In this document: in pieces, positions 1-8,212 of the stretch
Layout of the letters: each line of letters starts with the position of its first letter
Position numbering within the stretch: the first letter of the stretch is position 1
Source: an uncultured Actinomycetes bacterium
Lineage (GTDB): Bacteria; Actinomycetota; Coriobacteriia; Coriobacteriales; Atopobiaceae
Assembly: GCA_900313905.1 (NCBI GenBank)
Contig: OMTG01000076.1
Span: forward strand, 1-34,640
Direction of reading: 5' to 3'
DNA length: 34,640 nt
Program-made: the position numbers and the translations under genes
Notes under the pieces: generated by a model
The model's input: the letters and a program-made list of their open reading frames with translations, nothing else
Database searches by the model: none
Told to the model about the DNA's origin: nothing

Positions 1-586
1 GCTCCTCGGGGTCGAACTGGTGGCCGAGGTCGCACTCGTCGGCGTAGGCCTTCTCGCTCTTGCAGCCCTTGACGGGGCACTTGCCGATGACCTGGCGGCC
101 ATTGAGGAACTGGCCTGCCTTAACGTCGTAGAACTGGCGCGTGGACATCTTGCGGAGGCAGCCCTTCTCATAGAGCCTCGTAAGGACCTCCTTCGAGAGC
201 TTCGCATGGATGGGCTTTGCCGGCTCGAGACCCGATCCTGCGAAGATATCGAGGCTGATGCCGTAGGCATCGAGGGCTTCCTTCTGCTTGTTGTGGTTCG
301 CCTGCACGTAGTCGGTGATCGTGCCGGTGTATCCCTCGTCTTCGACCTTCTTGCGGAAGCCCTCCATGATGGGGGAGCCGTAGCAGTCGGTTCCGGACAC
401 GAAGATCACGTTCTCGCGGCCGATGCGGTCGCGCAGGAAGCGGGCAAAGAAGTCCGCCGGCACGAAGACCCCTCCGATATGGCCGAAATGCAGGTTCTTG
501 TTGCCATAGGGCATGCCGCCCGTTATGACAGCACGCTTCGGAAACTGCGGACGTCCGCTGAGTCCGCCCGTCTTTTCATCTGCCAT
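1..586 (-). CDS. metG: Methionyl-tRNA synthetase, N-terminal part (cut by window edge)
   Basis: Class I aminoacyl-tRNA synthetase that charges tRNA-Met (and the initiator) in the cytoplasm. The 195 codons present are the N-terminal end. After a short basic leader comes the first strand (ITGGMPYGNKNLHFGH), whose HFGH at residues 33-36 is the HIGH ATP-binding signature. Residues about 170-189 form the zinc knuckle of the connective domain, with Cys170, Cys175, Cys185 and His189 (CPVKGC...CDLGH). The KMSKS loop and anticodon-binding domain lie outside the window. The ATG at 586 is preceded by AAGGA about 8 bases upstream. It is transcribed divergently from the membrane protein at 715. The call is firm; only the length is unknown. 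Confidence 0.96.
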   Translation of the reverse strand, partial: MADEKTGGLSGRPQFPKRAVITGGMPYGNKNLHFGHIGGVFVPADFFARFLRDRIGRENVIFVSGTDCYGSPIMEGFRKKVEDEGYTGTITDYVQANHNKQKEALDAYGISLDIFAGSGLEPAKPIHAKLSKEVLTRLYEKGCLRKMSTRQFYDVKAGQFLNGRQVIGKCPVKGCKSEKAYADECDLGHQFDPEE

Positions 587-623
587 GTAATTCATCCTTC
601 ATGATCGGCGATATGGCACACAT

Positions 624-629
624 ATTGTA
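624..629 (-). promoter_or_regulatory. Possible -10 box for metG
   Basis: Read on the minus strand this is TACAAT, five of six matches to the sigma-70 -10 consensus, about 37 bases before the metG start. No good -35 box is found at 16-18 bases. It is a weak call, based on the -10 alone. Confidence 0.3.
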
Positions 630-714
630 AGCCAGCCGGAAGCGAATATGGCAGAATGGAACGCAAGTAATGGACCGCACGTGCTGAAAGCATGCAGCGC
701 AGGGGAGGCAGGCA

Positions 715-1257
715 ATGGAGGAAGGCCTCCATGAGATAGGGGAGATCGACATCTTCGGGGACGAGGCGCTGCTGCGCCGCCTTGCCTGGGAGCCTTGGCT
801 GGTCGTGGCGGCAGGCGGAGTGGCGCTGGCCTGCGTATGTGCTGTATCTGGCACAGGGTTCACAGGCGGACTTCCAGCATTTGCCCTCTCGCTTGCGCTC
901 CTCGCCGCATCCTTTGCCGTGCATGAGCTCGTGCATGGGCTCTTCTTCAAGATCTTCGGCGGACGAGCCTGCCACGTGAGCTTCGGCGCGAAGGCAGGGA
1001 TGCTCTATACAAGGTCTGCCGGCTGCCGGCTTCCCAAGGGCCAGTTCATCGTCGTCCTCATGGCGCCGACCGTTGTCGTGACAGCGCTTCTTGCCTGGGC
1101 AGGCGCCGCGCTCATGATGGAGGCCGATCTTGCCGCGTGCGCGATCCTGAATCTTTCCGGCTGCGTCGGCGACTGGGAGATGGTGCGCGCGATCGTGTCC
1201 ACCCCGGGCGTCACCATGGTCGAGGACACGGAGCGTGGCGTCAAGCTCCTGGGCTGA
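715..1257 (+). CDS. DUF3267-like integral membrane zincin (putative metalloprotease)
   Basis: A 180-residue membrane protein. Hydrophobic segments lie at about residues 26-45 and 55-75, with another pair around 105-145. An HExxH zinc-binding motif (HELVHG) sits directly after the second segment, around residue 70. This arrangement, in a small protein of about 180 residues, matches the DUF3267 'putative zincin peptidase' family, whose substrates are mostly unknown. The ATG is preceded by GGGAGG about 7 bases upstream. It stands alone between metG (divergent) and a convergent gene, and shares a bidirectional terminator with the latter. The motif and topology are seen; peptidase activity is inferred from the family. 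Confidence 0.7.
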   Translation: MEEGLHEIGEIDIFGDEALLRRLAWEPWLVVAAGGVALACVCAVSGTGFTGGLPAFALSLALLAASFAVHELVHGLFFKIFGGRACHVSFGAKAGMLYTRSAGCRLPKGQFIVVLMAPTVVVTALLAWAGAALMMEADLAACAILNLSGCVGDWEMVRAIVSTPGVTMVEDTERGVKLLG

Positions 1258-1269
1258 AAGGGCGAAAAG

Positions 1270-1296
1270 AAGGGGCAGCCCTGCGGCTGCCCCTTT
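1270..1296. terminator. Bidirectional intrinsic terminator
   Basis: A GC-rich perfect stem (AAGGGGCAGCC paired with GGCTGCCCCTT, 4-base loop) has a T run on the right and an A-rich stretch (GAAAAGAA) on the left. It can therefore end both the plus-strand gene ending at 1257 and the minus-strand gene ending at 1301. Confidence 0.85.
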
Positions 1297-1300
1297 GGTG

Positions 1301-2050
1301 CTACTGGCGGTATCGTGCCATCATCGTCGAGAAGAGCTCCTGGACCGAAGGCGGCGTATAGGTGATCGCATTGGCTCCTGCCTGGATCGTGGCGAGGATG
1401 CTTTCCGGGCTCTTGCCGCCGGTTGCGATGATGGGGACCTTCGGATGCTTCTTGCGGATGGAGCGGATGATCTCCGCTGTGTCCTTGCCGCCGGCCACGT
1501 TCAGGATGGCGGCACCTGCCGCGAGGCGGGCATCGATATCGGTCTCCTTGCTCACGACCGTGATGACGGTAGGGATATCGACGGCACGTGAGACCCCGAG
1601 CAGGTTCACGTTCGAGATGGGGGAGTTCAGGACGACGCCCATGGCGCCCTGCGACTCGACATCCTTCGCAAGCGAGATCGTGCGCATGCCGCGGGTGGTG
1701 CCGCCACCGACGCCGCAGAAGACCGGAACGCTGGCGCAGCTGATGATCGCATTGGAGATCGACTGCTGGGGCGTGAAGGGATAGACCGCGAACACAGCAT
1801 CCGCATCGCAGTTCTTGATGATGGCAAGGTCGGTCGTGAAGACGAGGCTCTTGATGCGCCGGCCGTAGATCACGATGCCGGATGCCTGGCGGATCTCCTC
1901 CGGCATCTTCAGGATGTTATGGCGCAGGCGGCTCTCGATCGAGGGAATCGTGCGTTCCTCCTTCGGGATCTGCGGATTGCCCGAAAGGGGCGGCTTGCTG
2001 TCGATGACAGGAGGGATGGCATTGGGATTGGATGCGCTGGGATCGGGCAT
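1301..2050 (-). CDS. Conserved TIM-barrel-like protein of unknown function (often labelled 'hydrolase')
   Basis: 249 residues. After a 30-residue Pro/Ser-rich leader, the rest reads as an alternating beta/alpha barrel: strands such as SLVFTTDLAII, AVFAVYPF, PVFCGVGGG, AMGVVLNSP, TVITVVS, AAILNVAGG and VPIIATGGKS, ending in AGANAITYTPPS. The late Gly-Gly turns (ATGGKSPESI and AGANAI) resemble the phosphate-binding loops of barrel enzymes such as the NanE/ThiE/PdxS group. I recall close relatives in Gram-positive genomes carrying only a generic 'hydrolase' label; no catalytic hydrolase motif is visible, so I do not assign a reaction. The ATG has GAGGTG 4-5 bases upstream on the minus strand. 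Confidence 0.65.
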   Translation of the reverse strand: MPDPSASNPNAIPPVIDSKPPLSGNPQIPKEERTIPSIESRLRHNILKMPEEIRQASGIVIYGRRIKSLVFTTDLAIIKNCDADAVFAVYPFTPQQSISNAIISCASVPVFCGVGGGTTRGMRTISLAKDVESQGAMGVVLNSPISNVNLLGVSRAVDIPTVITVVSKETDIDARLAAGAAILNVAGGKDTAEIIRSIRKKHPKVPIIATGGKSPESILATIQAGANAITYTPPSVQELFSTMMARYRQ

Positions 2051-2209
2051 GGGACACCTCGCTTGCTCTTGATGGGGGACGGGATGAATCTCTCGCTATG
2101 CTACCCAGATGCGCGGATTTTACGCTTTCATCTTTGCGGATGCTCCGGGGAGAGATTTTGCCCGGCGGTGATGCTACCCTGAAATGCTGCAATGTCTGGA
2201 AGGATGGCT

Positions 2210-2806
2210 ATGGGCATACCCCTGCTTCTGCATGCCTGCTGCGGGCCCTGCTCGCTCGAGCCGGTGAAATATCTGCGCGAGGAAGGCTTCGAGCCGACCA
2301 TCTGCTGGACCAATCCGAACATCCAGCCGAAAGCCGAGCATGACCGGAGGCTCGGGACGCTCATGTCCTGGGCACAGGATGCGGCGCACATCCCTGTCAT
2401 CATTGCAGACGACCGGCGCGACCTCTGGGAGAGGAAGGCTGCCCCCTGCGGATTCGAGCGGGAGGCGCGCTGCCGCGCCTGCTACACGGTACGGCTCGAG
2501 GAATCCTGCCGGATAGCCCAGGCGCAGGGCTTCCGCTACATCTCGACGACGCTCGTGGTCTCGCCCTATCAGCTCTTCGATGCCTGCTATGAGGTGCTCT
2601 CGAGGCTGGCGCCCCGCTACGGGCTCGAGGAGGTCTGGCGCGATTTCCGGCCCCATTATCCGGAATCGGTCACGGATTCGCGGGCGCTGGGGATGTATCG
2701 GCAGAACTATTGCGGCTGCCGCTTCTCTGCAGCAGAGGCAGCAATCGAGCGGCATGAGGCACGCGATGCCCGCAAGGCCGCCCGCCAGTCCGCAAAGGCT
2801 TCCTGA
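2210..2806 (+). CDS. queH: Epoxyqueuosine reductase QueH
   Basis: QueH reduces epoxyqueuosine to queuosine at tRNA position 34. It is the iron-sulfur alternative to QueG. Seen here are the hallmark HACCGPCS motif at residues 8-15 with the adjacent cysteine pair, RCRACYTVRL around residue 90, and NYCGCRFS near residue 166. About 198 residues is normal for the family (old name DUF208). ATG codons occur at 2192, 2204 and 2210. Only 2210 has a well-spaced ribosome site (GGAAGG, 6 bases upstream), so I chose it. queA follows after 44 bases, so the last and second-to-last steps of queuosine synthesis sit together. Confidence 0.93.
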   Translation: MGIPLLLHACCGPCSLEPVKYLREEGFEPTICWTNPNIQPKAEHDRRLGTLMSWAQDAAHIPVIIADDRRDLWERKAAPCGFEREARCRACYTVRLEESCRIAQAQGFRYISTTLVVSPYQLFDACYEVLSRLAPRYGLEEVWRDFRPHYPESVTDSRALGMYRQNYCGCRFSAAEAAIERHEARDARKAARQSAKAS

Positions 2807-2850
2807 GCGATCGATGGTGCGGCCCGCCTGTTGGGGCCTGAGAAGGAGAC

Positions 2851-4023
2851 ATGATCTTGATGCGTACTGACGATTTCGACTATCCGCTGCCTGACGAGCT
2901 CATCGCACAGGAGCCGGCAGATCCGCGCGATTCCTGCCGGCTCTTCGTGCTCCATCGCGATACCGGAGAGCATGAGTACAGGATCTTCACCGATATCGCA
3001 GACTACCTCGAGCCGGGCGACCTCCTGGTCGCGAACAGGACCCGCGTCATGCCGGCACGCCTCGTCGGCCGCAAGCGCCAGACCGGCGGCGTCTCGGAGA
3101 CCCTGCTGCTGAAGCGGCGCGAGGACCTCGATCCTCTGGGCCGCGTCTGGGAATGCCTCGTGAACCCCGGGAAGCGCCTGAAGCCCGGCAATGTCGTGGA
3201 ATACCGTCCGGGAGGCGCCCATGCCCCCGAGACGGCACCGGTCGTGCTCACAGGCGAGATCGTCGACTTCGTCGATGACAGCAGGGGAGGGCGCATCGTG
3301 CGCTTCGAGCCGGCAGAGGGCCTCACGCTCGACGAGGCGATGCACAAGGCGGGGCATGTTCCCCTGCCGCCCTACATCACCCAGTACGAAGGCGATCCGG
3401 AGAAGTACCAGACGGTCTACGCGATGCATGAGGAGCATTCGGCGGCAGCGCCGACGGCCGGCCTCCACTTCACGCCCGAGCTCATCGAGCGCCTCGAGAA
3501 GAAGGGGATTGGCTGGAAGACGGTCGAGCTCGAGGTCGGCATCGACACGTTCCGCCTCGTCGAGGAGGACGATCCGACGAAGCATGTGATGCACACCGAG
3601 CGCTACCATGTGCCGCAGGATGTGGTCGATGCAGTGCATGCCACGAAGAAGGCAGGCCATCGCGTGATCGCGGTCGGCACGACGAGCGTGCGTTCGCTCG
3701 AGAGCGCCTTCGATCCCGAGGCACCGGTGGCAGATCCCCCGATGGTGGCACAGCGCTTCGAGGATGCGCCTGATTCGGCCAAGGTTGCCGGCAAGGGCGA
3801 CCTCGTGGTCCGCGAGAATGCGACGACGAACCTCTACCTGATGCCGAGCTCCACCTACCACGTCGTGGATGCCCTCATCACGAACTTCCATGTGCCCCGC
3901 TCCACCCTCATGATGCTCGTCTCCGCCTTCGCGACCCGCGATGAGATCATGGATGCGTACCAGGATGCCATCGACCACCGGTTCCGCATGCTGAGCTTCG
4001 GCGATGCGATGCTGATCATCTAG
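2851..4023 (+). CDS. queA: S-adenosylmethionine:tRNA ribosyltransferase-isomerase QueA
   Basis: QueA transfers and isomerises the ribosyl group of AdoMet onto preQ1 in tRNA, giving epoxyqueuosine. The 390 residues show the family hallmarks: DYPLPDELIAQEP near the N-terminus, LLVANRTRVMPARL around 57-70, GHVPLPPYI, SAAAPTAGLHFTPEL, the ELEVGIDTFRLV segment, HTERYHVP, AVGTTSVRSLES and LITNFHVPRSTLMMLVSAFA. It is somewhat longer than E. coli QueA (about 356 residues) because of an internal insertion after the HVP segment. The start is fixed by AAGGAG directly upstream of the ATG. It is probably cotranscribed with queH and is closed by the terminator at 4152. Confidence 0.96.
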   Translation: MILMRTDDFDYPLPDELIAQEPADPRDSCRLFVLHRDTGEHEYRIFTDIADYLEPGDLLVANRTRVMPARLVGRKRQTGGVSETLLLKRREDLDPLGRVWECLVNPGKRLKPGNVVEYRPGGAHAPETAPVVLTGEIVDFVDDSRGGRIVRFEPAEGLTLDEAMHKAGHVPLPPYITQYEGDPEKYQTVYAMHEEHSAAAPTAGLHFTPELIERLEKKGIGWKTVELEVGIDTFRLVEEDDPTKHVMHTERYHVPQDVVDAVHATKKAGHRVIAVGTTSVRSLESAFDPEAPVADPPMVAQRFEDAPDSAKVAGKGDLVVRENATTNLYLMPSSTYHVVDALITNFHVPRSTLMMLVSAFATRDEIMDAYQDAIDHRFRMLSFGDAMLII

Positions 4024-4151
4024 CCATCCCGCGCAGCGGGAAGAAGCTCCTCGGGCCAGGCGGCTCAGGCGGCTGCTTGGCCTGCTTATGGGGCTTGCCG
4101 GCAGCCGAGATCGGCTGGCCCCTACACGGCGCGAATCGGCTGAAGACGAAG

Positions 4152-4185
4152 GAAGCCCTGGGGCTTGGGCCCCAGGGCTTCTCTT
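4152..4185. terminator. Intrinsic terminator between queA and the convergent coiled-coil gene
   Basis: A perfect 13-base stem (GAAGCCCTGGGGC paired with GCCCCAGGGCTTC) is followed by CTCTTGTGT on the plus strand and by CTTCGTCTTC on the minus strand. It lies in the 192-base gap 4024-4215 between convergent genes. The rest of that gap holds only short imperfect hairpins. Confidence 0.8.
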
Positions 4186-4215
4186 GTGTCCCTTCGATCC
4201 TGTGCGAGATCTCGC

Positions 4216-5502
4216 CTAATGTGTGAGGAACCAGATGACAAGGAGGATGACGGCAGCGACGAGGATGATGAGGGCGACGAAGGTGATCCGCTGCTTTCTG
4301 GTCGAGGTGCGGAGCTGCTTCTCCGAGCGGGCAAGGTCGGAGACCGCACGCTTCTGGAGATCGACCAGCCGCTGCTGCTCGTTGACCGATTCGGCGAGCT
4401 TCCGCGTGACCTCAGGGGTGTCATGGATGTCCTGCGCCTCGTCGAGGAGCTTCTGGGCAGCCTCGATGCGGGCCTTTGCCGCATCCTTGTCCTTGTTCGC
4501 ATCCCTCATGGCCATCTCGCGCTGCACGACATCGTTATCGAGGGTGGCCTCTTCGGTCTGGAAGGCCTGATAGCACTTGTCGTATTCGGCCTTGCGCTTC
4601 TTGGCTTCCTCGCGGGCCTCCTCGGCAGCCTTCTCGGCAGCCTCGAGCGCCTGCTGCTGGTTCCAGAGATGGCGCTGGGCAGCGTCGACGTTCTTCTGGG
4701 CCTCCTGTGTCACGGTCGGGATGTCTGCTTTCGTGGATTCGAGATGGGCCTTCTCGGCGGCGATCTCCTGCTCCATGCGGGCTATGGCGCCAGCGTCGGC
4801 ATCCGGCTTCAGCGTCTCAAAGTCGCTCGTGAGCTTGCGCAGGCGGGCCTGGGCATTGTCGTAGGCCTTGTTGGCGGCAGAGATGCGCTGCTCGCGGCGG
4901 GCCTGGGCGTCTGCGGCGTCGGACTGGGCGGCCTTCGCGTTCTTCTTGGCCTCGGCGAGGAGCTTGGCGGTGTCGTCGGCACGGCCCTTGGTGGACTCCA
5001 TCACGTTCTGGTAGGGCTGAATCGCCTCTGCATGCTCGGCCTTCATCTTCGCAAGGTCGTCAGCGAGCTTGTCGTGCTCCTTCTGGAGCTCGGCGAGGCG
5101 CTCGTCTGCAGCCTTCACCGCACGCTCGGCATCCGTGCGCTCCTTGGTCTGCTCTGCCACGATCGCGTCATAGCTGCGGGCGATATCGATGCGGTGATCG
5201 AGGGTCTTCTTGTCCTCGTTCAGGGCAGCCTCGGCCTTCTTCAGCTCGTTGCGGGCATTCGAATGCTCCTTCGAGGCCTGCCGCACCTTCCTCATGGCAG
5301 AATAGCCGCCGGTGACGGGAGCCATGGGTCCCGCACCTTTCTTCCTGCCCTTCTTGGCGCCCTCCTGGCCCTGGGCCGCAGGCGCCTTCTTCGGGCGGGC
5401 ACGGTGCGCAGCCCTGCCCTTGGGTGCCTCATGGCGGCCATGGCGGGAGGCCTTCCTGCCTGCGCCCTCTTGCTTCGTATCATCATCTGCGGTATCACGC
5501 AT
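4216..5502 (-). CDS. Long coiled-coil protein with C-terminal membrane anchor, unknown function
   Basis: About 428 residues from the start chosen here. The first 60 or so are strongly basic and Ala/Gly/Lys-rich (RHGRHEAPKGR, GAKKGRKKGAG). About 300 residues of Ala/Glu/Lys/Gln heptad-rich sequence follow, typical of an extended coiled coil. The C-terminus is one hydrophobic helix (TFVALIILVAAVILLVIWFLTH) with no signal peptide, so it looks tail-anchored with the coiled coil in the cytoplasm. The frame is open to an ATG at 5592, but GAGGAG lies 10 bases before the ATG at 5502, so that start is preferred. The basic end could contact nucleic acid or envelope polymers. I do not recognise the family. 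Confidence 0.7.
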   Translation of the reverse strand: MRDTADDDTKQEGAGRKASRHGRHEAPKGRAAHRARPKKAPAAQGQEGAKKGRKKGAGPMAPVTGGYSAMRKVRQASKEHSNARNELKKAEAALNEDKKTLDHRIDIARSYDAIVAEQTKERTDAERAVKAADERLAELQKEHDKLADDLAKMKAEHAEAIQPYQNVMESTKGRADDTAKLLAEAKKNAKAAQSDAADAQARREQRISAANKAYDNAQARLRKLTSDFETLKPDADAGAIARMEQEIAAEKAHLESTKADIPTVTQEAQKNVDAAQRHLWNQQQALEAAEKAAEEAREEAKKRKAEYDKCYQAFQTEEATLDNDVVQREMAMRDANKDKDAAKARIEAAQKLLDEAQDIHDTPEVTRKLAESVNEQQRLVDLQKRAVSDLARSEKQLRTSTRKQRITFVALIILVAAVILLVIWFLTH

Positions 5503-5657
5503 GATCTTCTGGCTCCTCGATGCATCTTGGGGTGAGTGCCCAATGAGAACATTCTGTACCATTTTGCGTCCAGAATGTAGCCAGATGGGCAAGCTGCTCC
5601 ATCATTCTCCCGATGTTGTGGCGGAAAAGTCCAGAATTCTTCCACTCACAAGAAAAT

Positions 5658-5687
5658 ATGTCACTCTCATAGCCTTTTTGTTAAAGT
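5658..5687 (+). promoter_or_regulatory. Probable ptsH promoter (-35 ATGTCA, extended -10 TGTTAAAGT)
   Basis: ATGTCA (4/6) is followed after 18 bases by TAAAGT (4/6), preceded by TGT as an extended -10. Initiation near 5694 would leave a leader of about 58 bases before ptsH. The same TGTTAAAGT box occurs before tRNA-Leu(CAA) at 17595-17603, which supports it. Confidence 0.5.
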
Positions 5688-5751
5688 AATATCAAATGCG
5701 CATAGCGGGGTGGTCCCGCGCGCCTCAATGTCGTTCTTTAAGGAGAAAACC

Positions 5752-6027
5752 ATGGTTTCCAAGCAGACGACCATCGTCAACGCCACTGGCCTTCATGCCC
5801 GTCCGGCTTCCCAGTTCGTTGCAGCTGCAAAGAAGTTCCCCTGCAACGTGACCATCCAGGACCTCACCAAGGGCTCTGCACCGGTCAACGCGAAGTCCAT
5901 CATGATGATCCTTGCTGCTGGTCTTGCTGCTGGCACCAAGGTCGAGGTTGCCTGCGACGGCGACCAGGAGCAGGAGGCTCTCGACACCCTCGTTGCCCTC
6001 ATCGACAATGGCTTCGGTGAGAAGTAG
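5752..6027 (+). CDS. ptsH: Phosphocarrier protein HPr
   Basis: Cytoplasmic phosphocarrier of the sugar phosphotransferase system, passing phosphate from Enzyme I to the sugar-specific EIIA proteins. The 91 residues contain the active-site motif ATGLHARPA with His15. The regulatory-serine region NAKSIMMILAAG has Ser49, which aligns with Ser46 of other HPr proteins after a short upstream insertion and is the HPr kinase site in Gram-positives. AAGGAG lies 6 bases before the ATG at 5752; the frame is open further upstream but has no ribosome site there. No ptsI is adjacent. Codon choice is strongly biased towards common codons, as expected for an abundant protein. Confidence 0.96.
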   Translation: MVSKQTTIVNATGLHARPASQFVAAAKKFPCNVTIQDLTKGSAPVNAKSIMMILAAGLAAGTKVEVACDGDQEQEALDTLVALIDNGFGEK

Positions 6028-6952
6028 CCTGGCACCCCAAGATCACAAAGGGTTAGCAGCAACAGCCCGATGCCCTGAAGGCGTCGGGCTTTGCTTGTTT
6101 GACCTGGATGGAACCATTCTGGATCACGTGAAGGGCATATCGCCCCGTGTGGTCGCGGGGCTCCAGGCGCTCCGCAAGGCAGGGGTTGCGACCGCTGTCT
6201 GCAGCGGCAGGCCCCGTGGGCTGGTCCGTGGCTGCGTCACGGATGCCGGCTGCATGGACTATTTCGTGACGGCAAATGGCGCCTGCGTGACCGACAAGGA
6301 CCTCAATGTCCTGATCCGCCGGCCTATCCCGCAGAAGGACGCCCTTGCGCTCTATGAGAGGCTGAAGCCGCTCAAGGCTTTCTGGCGCATCCATACTGGC
6401 GAGGATACCTATGCCGAGATGGGCGGGTTCTCCTATATGGCGGCAGGTACGCCTGATGCGGGAGGCAAGGGCCTTGTCCCGCTTGTGAAGAAGCTCTTCT
6501 CCTTCAAGACGGGGCGGATGCCTGCATGGCACAACCGGCCCAGCGCGCTTCCTGGTCTCCGACGTGCCACCGATGGGGTGGAGAAGATGGACTGCTCCTT
6601 CCCATCTCCTGAGAACATGGCGGTCGCCGAGCGCATCATGGAGCAGCAGGGCATCTGGGAGTACGCCGAGATGGGGGAGGCCGAGCTTGAGGTCACCCTC
6701 AAGGGCGTCACCAAGGGCACGGGCGCCGAGGTCCTGGCATCATATCTTGGGGTTCCTATCGAAAGGACCGTCTCGTTCGGCGATGGCGGCAACGATCTGC
6801 CGCTGATTGGCCATGTGGGGCATTTCGTCGCAATGGGCAACGCCACGCCGGAGCTCAAGGAGCAGGCCGACGAGGAGTGCCCAACGATCGAGGAAGACGG
6901 CGTCGCCGTCTGGATCGAGCAGGTGCTGGCAGAAGCGGCATCGTCCCGCTGA
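6008..6952 (+). CDS. Cof-type HAD-IIB phosphatase
   Basis: A cytoplasmic haloacid-dehalogenase phosphatase, probably acting on sugar phosphates or similar small molecules. All four HAD motifs are present: DLDGT (nucleophile and acid-base Asp), a motif II Ser in AVCSGRP, Lys in LKGVTKG, and GDGGND near the C-terminus. The cap between motifs II and III is the alpha/beta type of the IIB class. The start is uncertain. No ATG lies just before the first strand (GLCLFDLDG); the in-frame choices are ATG 6008 and GTG 6017, both inside the end of ptsH, or TTG 6095, which would cut the first strand. I chose 6008, implying a 20-base overlap with ptsH. The ptsH terminator hairpin falls inside this 5' end. 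Confidence 0.85.
   Translation: MASVRSSLAPQDHKGLAATARCPEGVGLCLFDLDGTILDHVKGISPRVVAGLQALRKAGVATAVCSGRPRGLVRGCVTDAGCMDYFVTANGACVTDKDLNVLIRRPIPQKDALALYERLKPLKAFWRIHTGEDTYAEMGGFSYMAAGTPDAGGKGLVPLVKKLFSFKTGRMPAWHNRPSALPGLRRATDGVEKMDCSFPSPENMAVAERIMEQQGIWEYAEMGEAELEVTLKGVTKGTGAEVLASYLGVPIERTVSFGDGGNDLPLIGHVGHFVAMGNATPELKEQADEECPTIEEDGVAVWIEQVLAEAASSR
6064..6100 (+). terminator. ptsH terminator embedded in the HAD gene 5' end
   Basis: AGCCCGATGCC pairs with GGCGTCGGGCT (11 bases, one G-T pair, 5-base loop) and is followed by TTGCTTGTTT. It lies 37 bases after the ptsH stop and would cut most transcripts before the HAD phosphatase, giving high HPr and low phosphatase from one promoter. Confidence 0.7.
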
Positions 6953-8119
<1,167 letters not shown>

Positions 8120-8140
8120 GTGCCCTCCCTGTGAAAAGCT

Positions 8141-8168
8141 CTGCTTCTGGCATGGAAGTCCCTATAAT
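8141..8168 (+). promoter_or_regulatory. Probable secDF promoter with perfect TATAAT
   Basis: A consensus TATAAT lies at 8163-8168 in the 93-base gap between tgt and secD. The best -35 is weak (CTGCTT at 8141, 16 bases upstream). It would give secD-secF-recJ-rel-MBL their own start, with a leader of about 38 bases. Confidence 0.5.
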
Positions 8169-8212
8169 AGGTCTGTTTAGTAAAACGGAGGGCCTTTGGC
8201 CCCGGGACAGAA

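Noticed and set aside
4024-4150. Short hairpins after queA as a riboswitch or small RNA
   Set aside because: The pairing (for example CCCGC/GCGGG) is short and imperfect, there is no promoter, and the strong terminator at 4152 accounts for the region.
4165-5535. Leucine-rich plus-strand frame opposite the coiled-coil gene
   Set aside because: The Leu/Gly-rich translation is what the antisense of Glu/Lys/Ala coiled-coil codons gives. The minus frame has a ribosome site, heptads and a membrane anchor.
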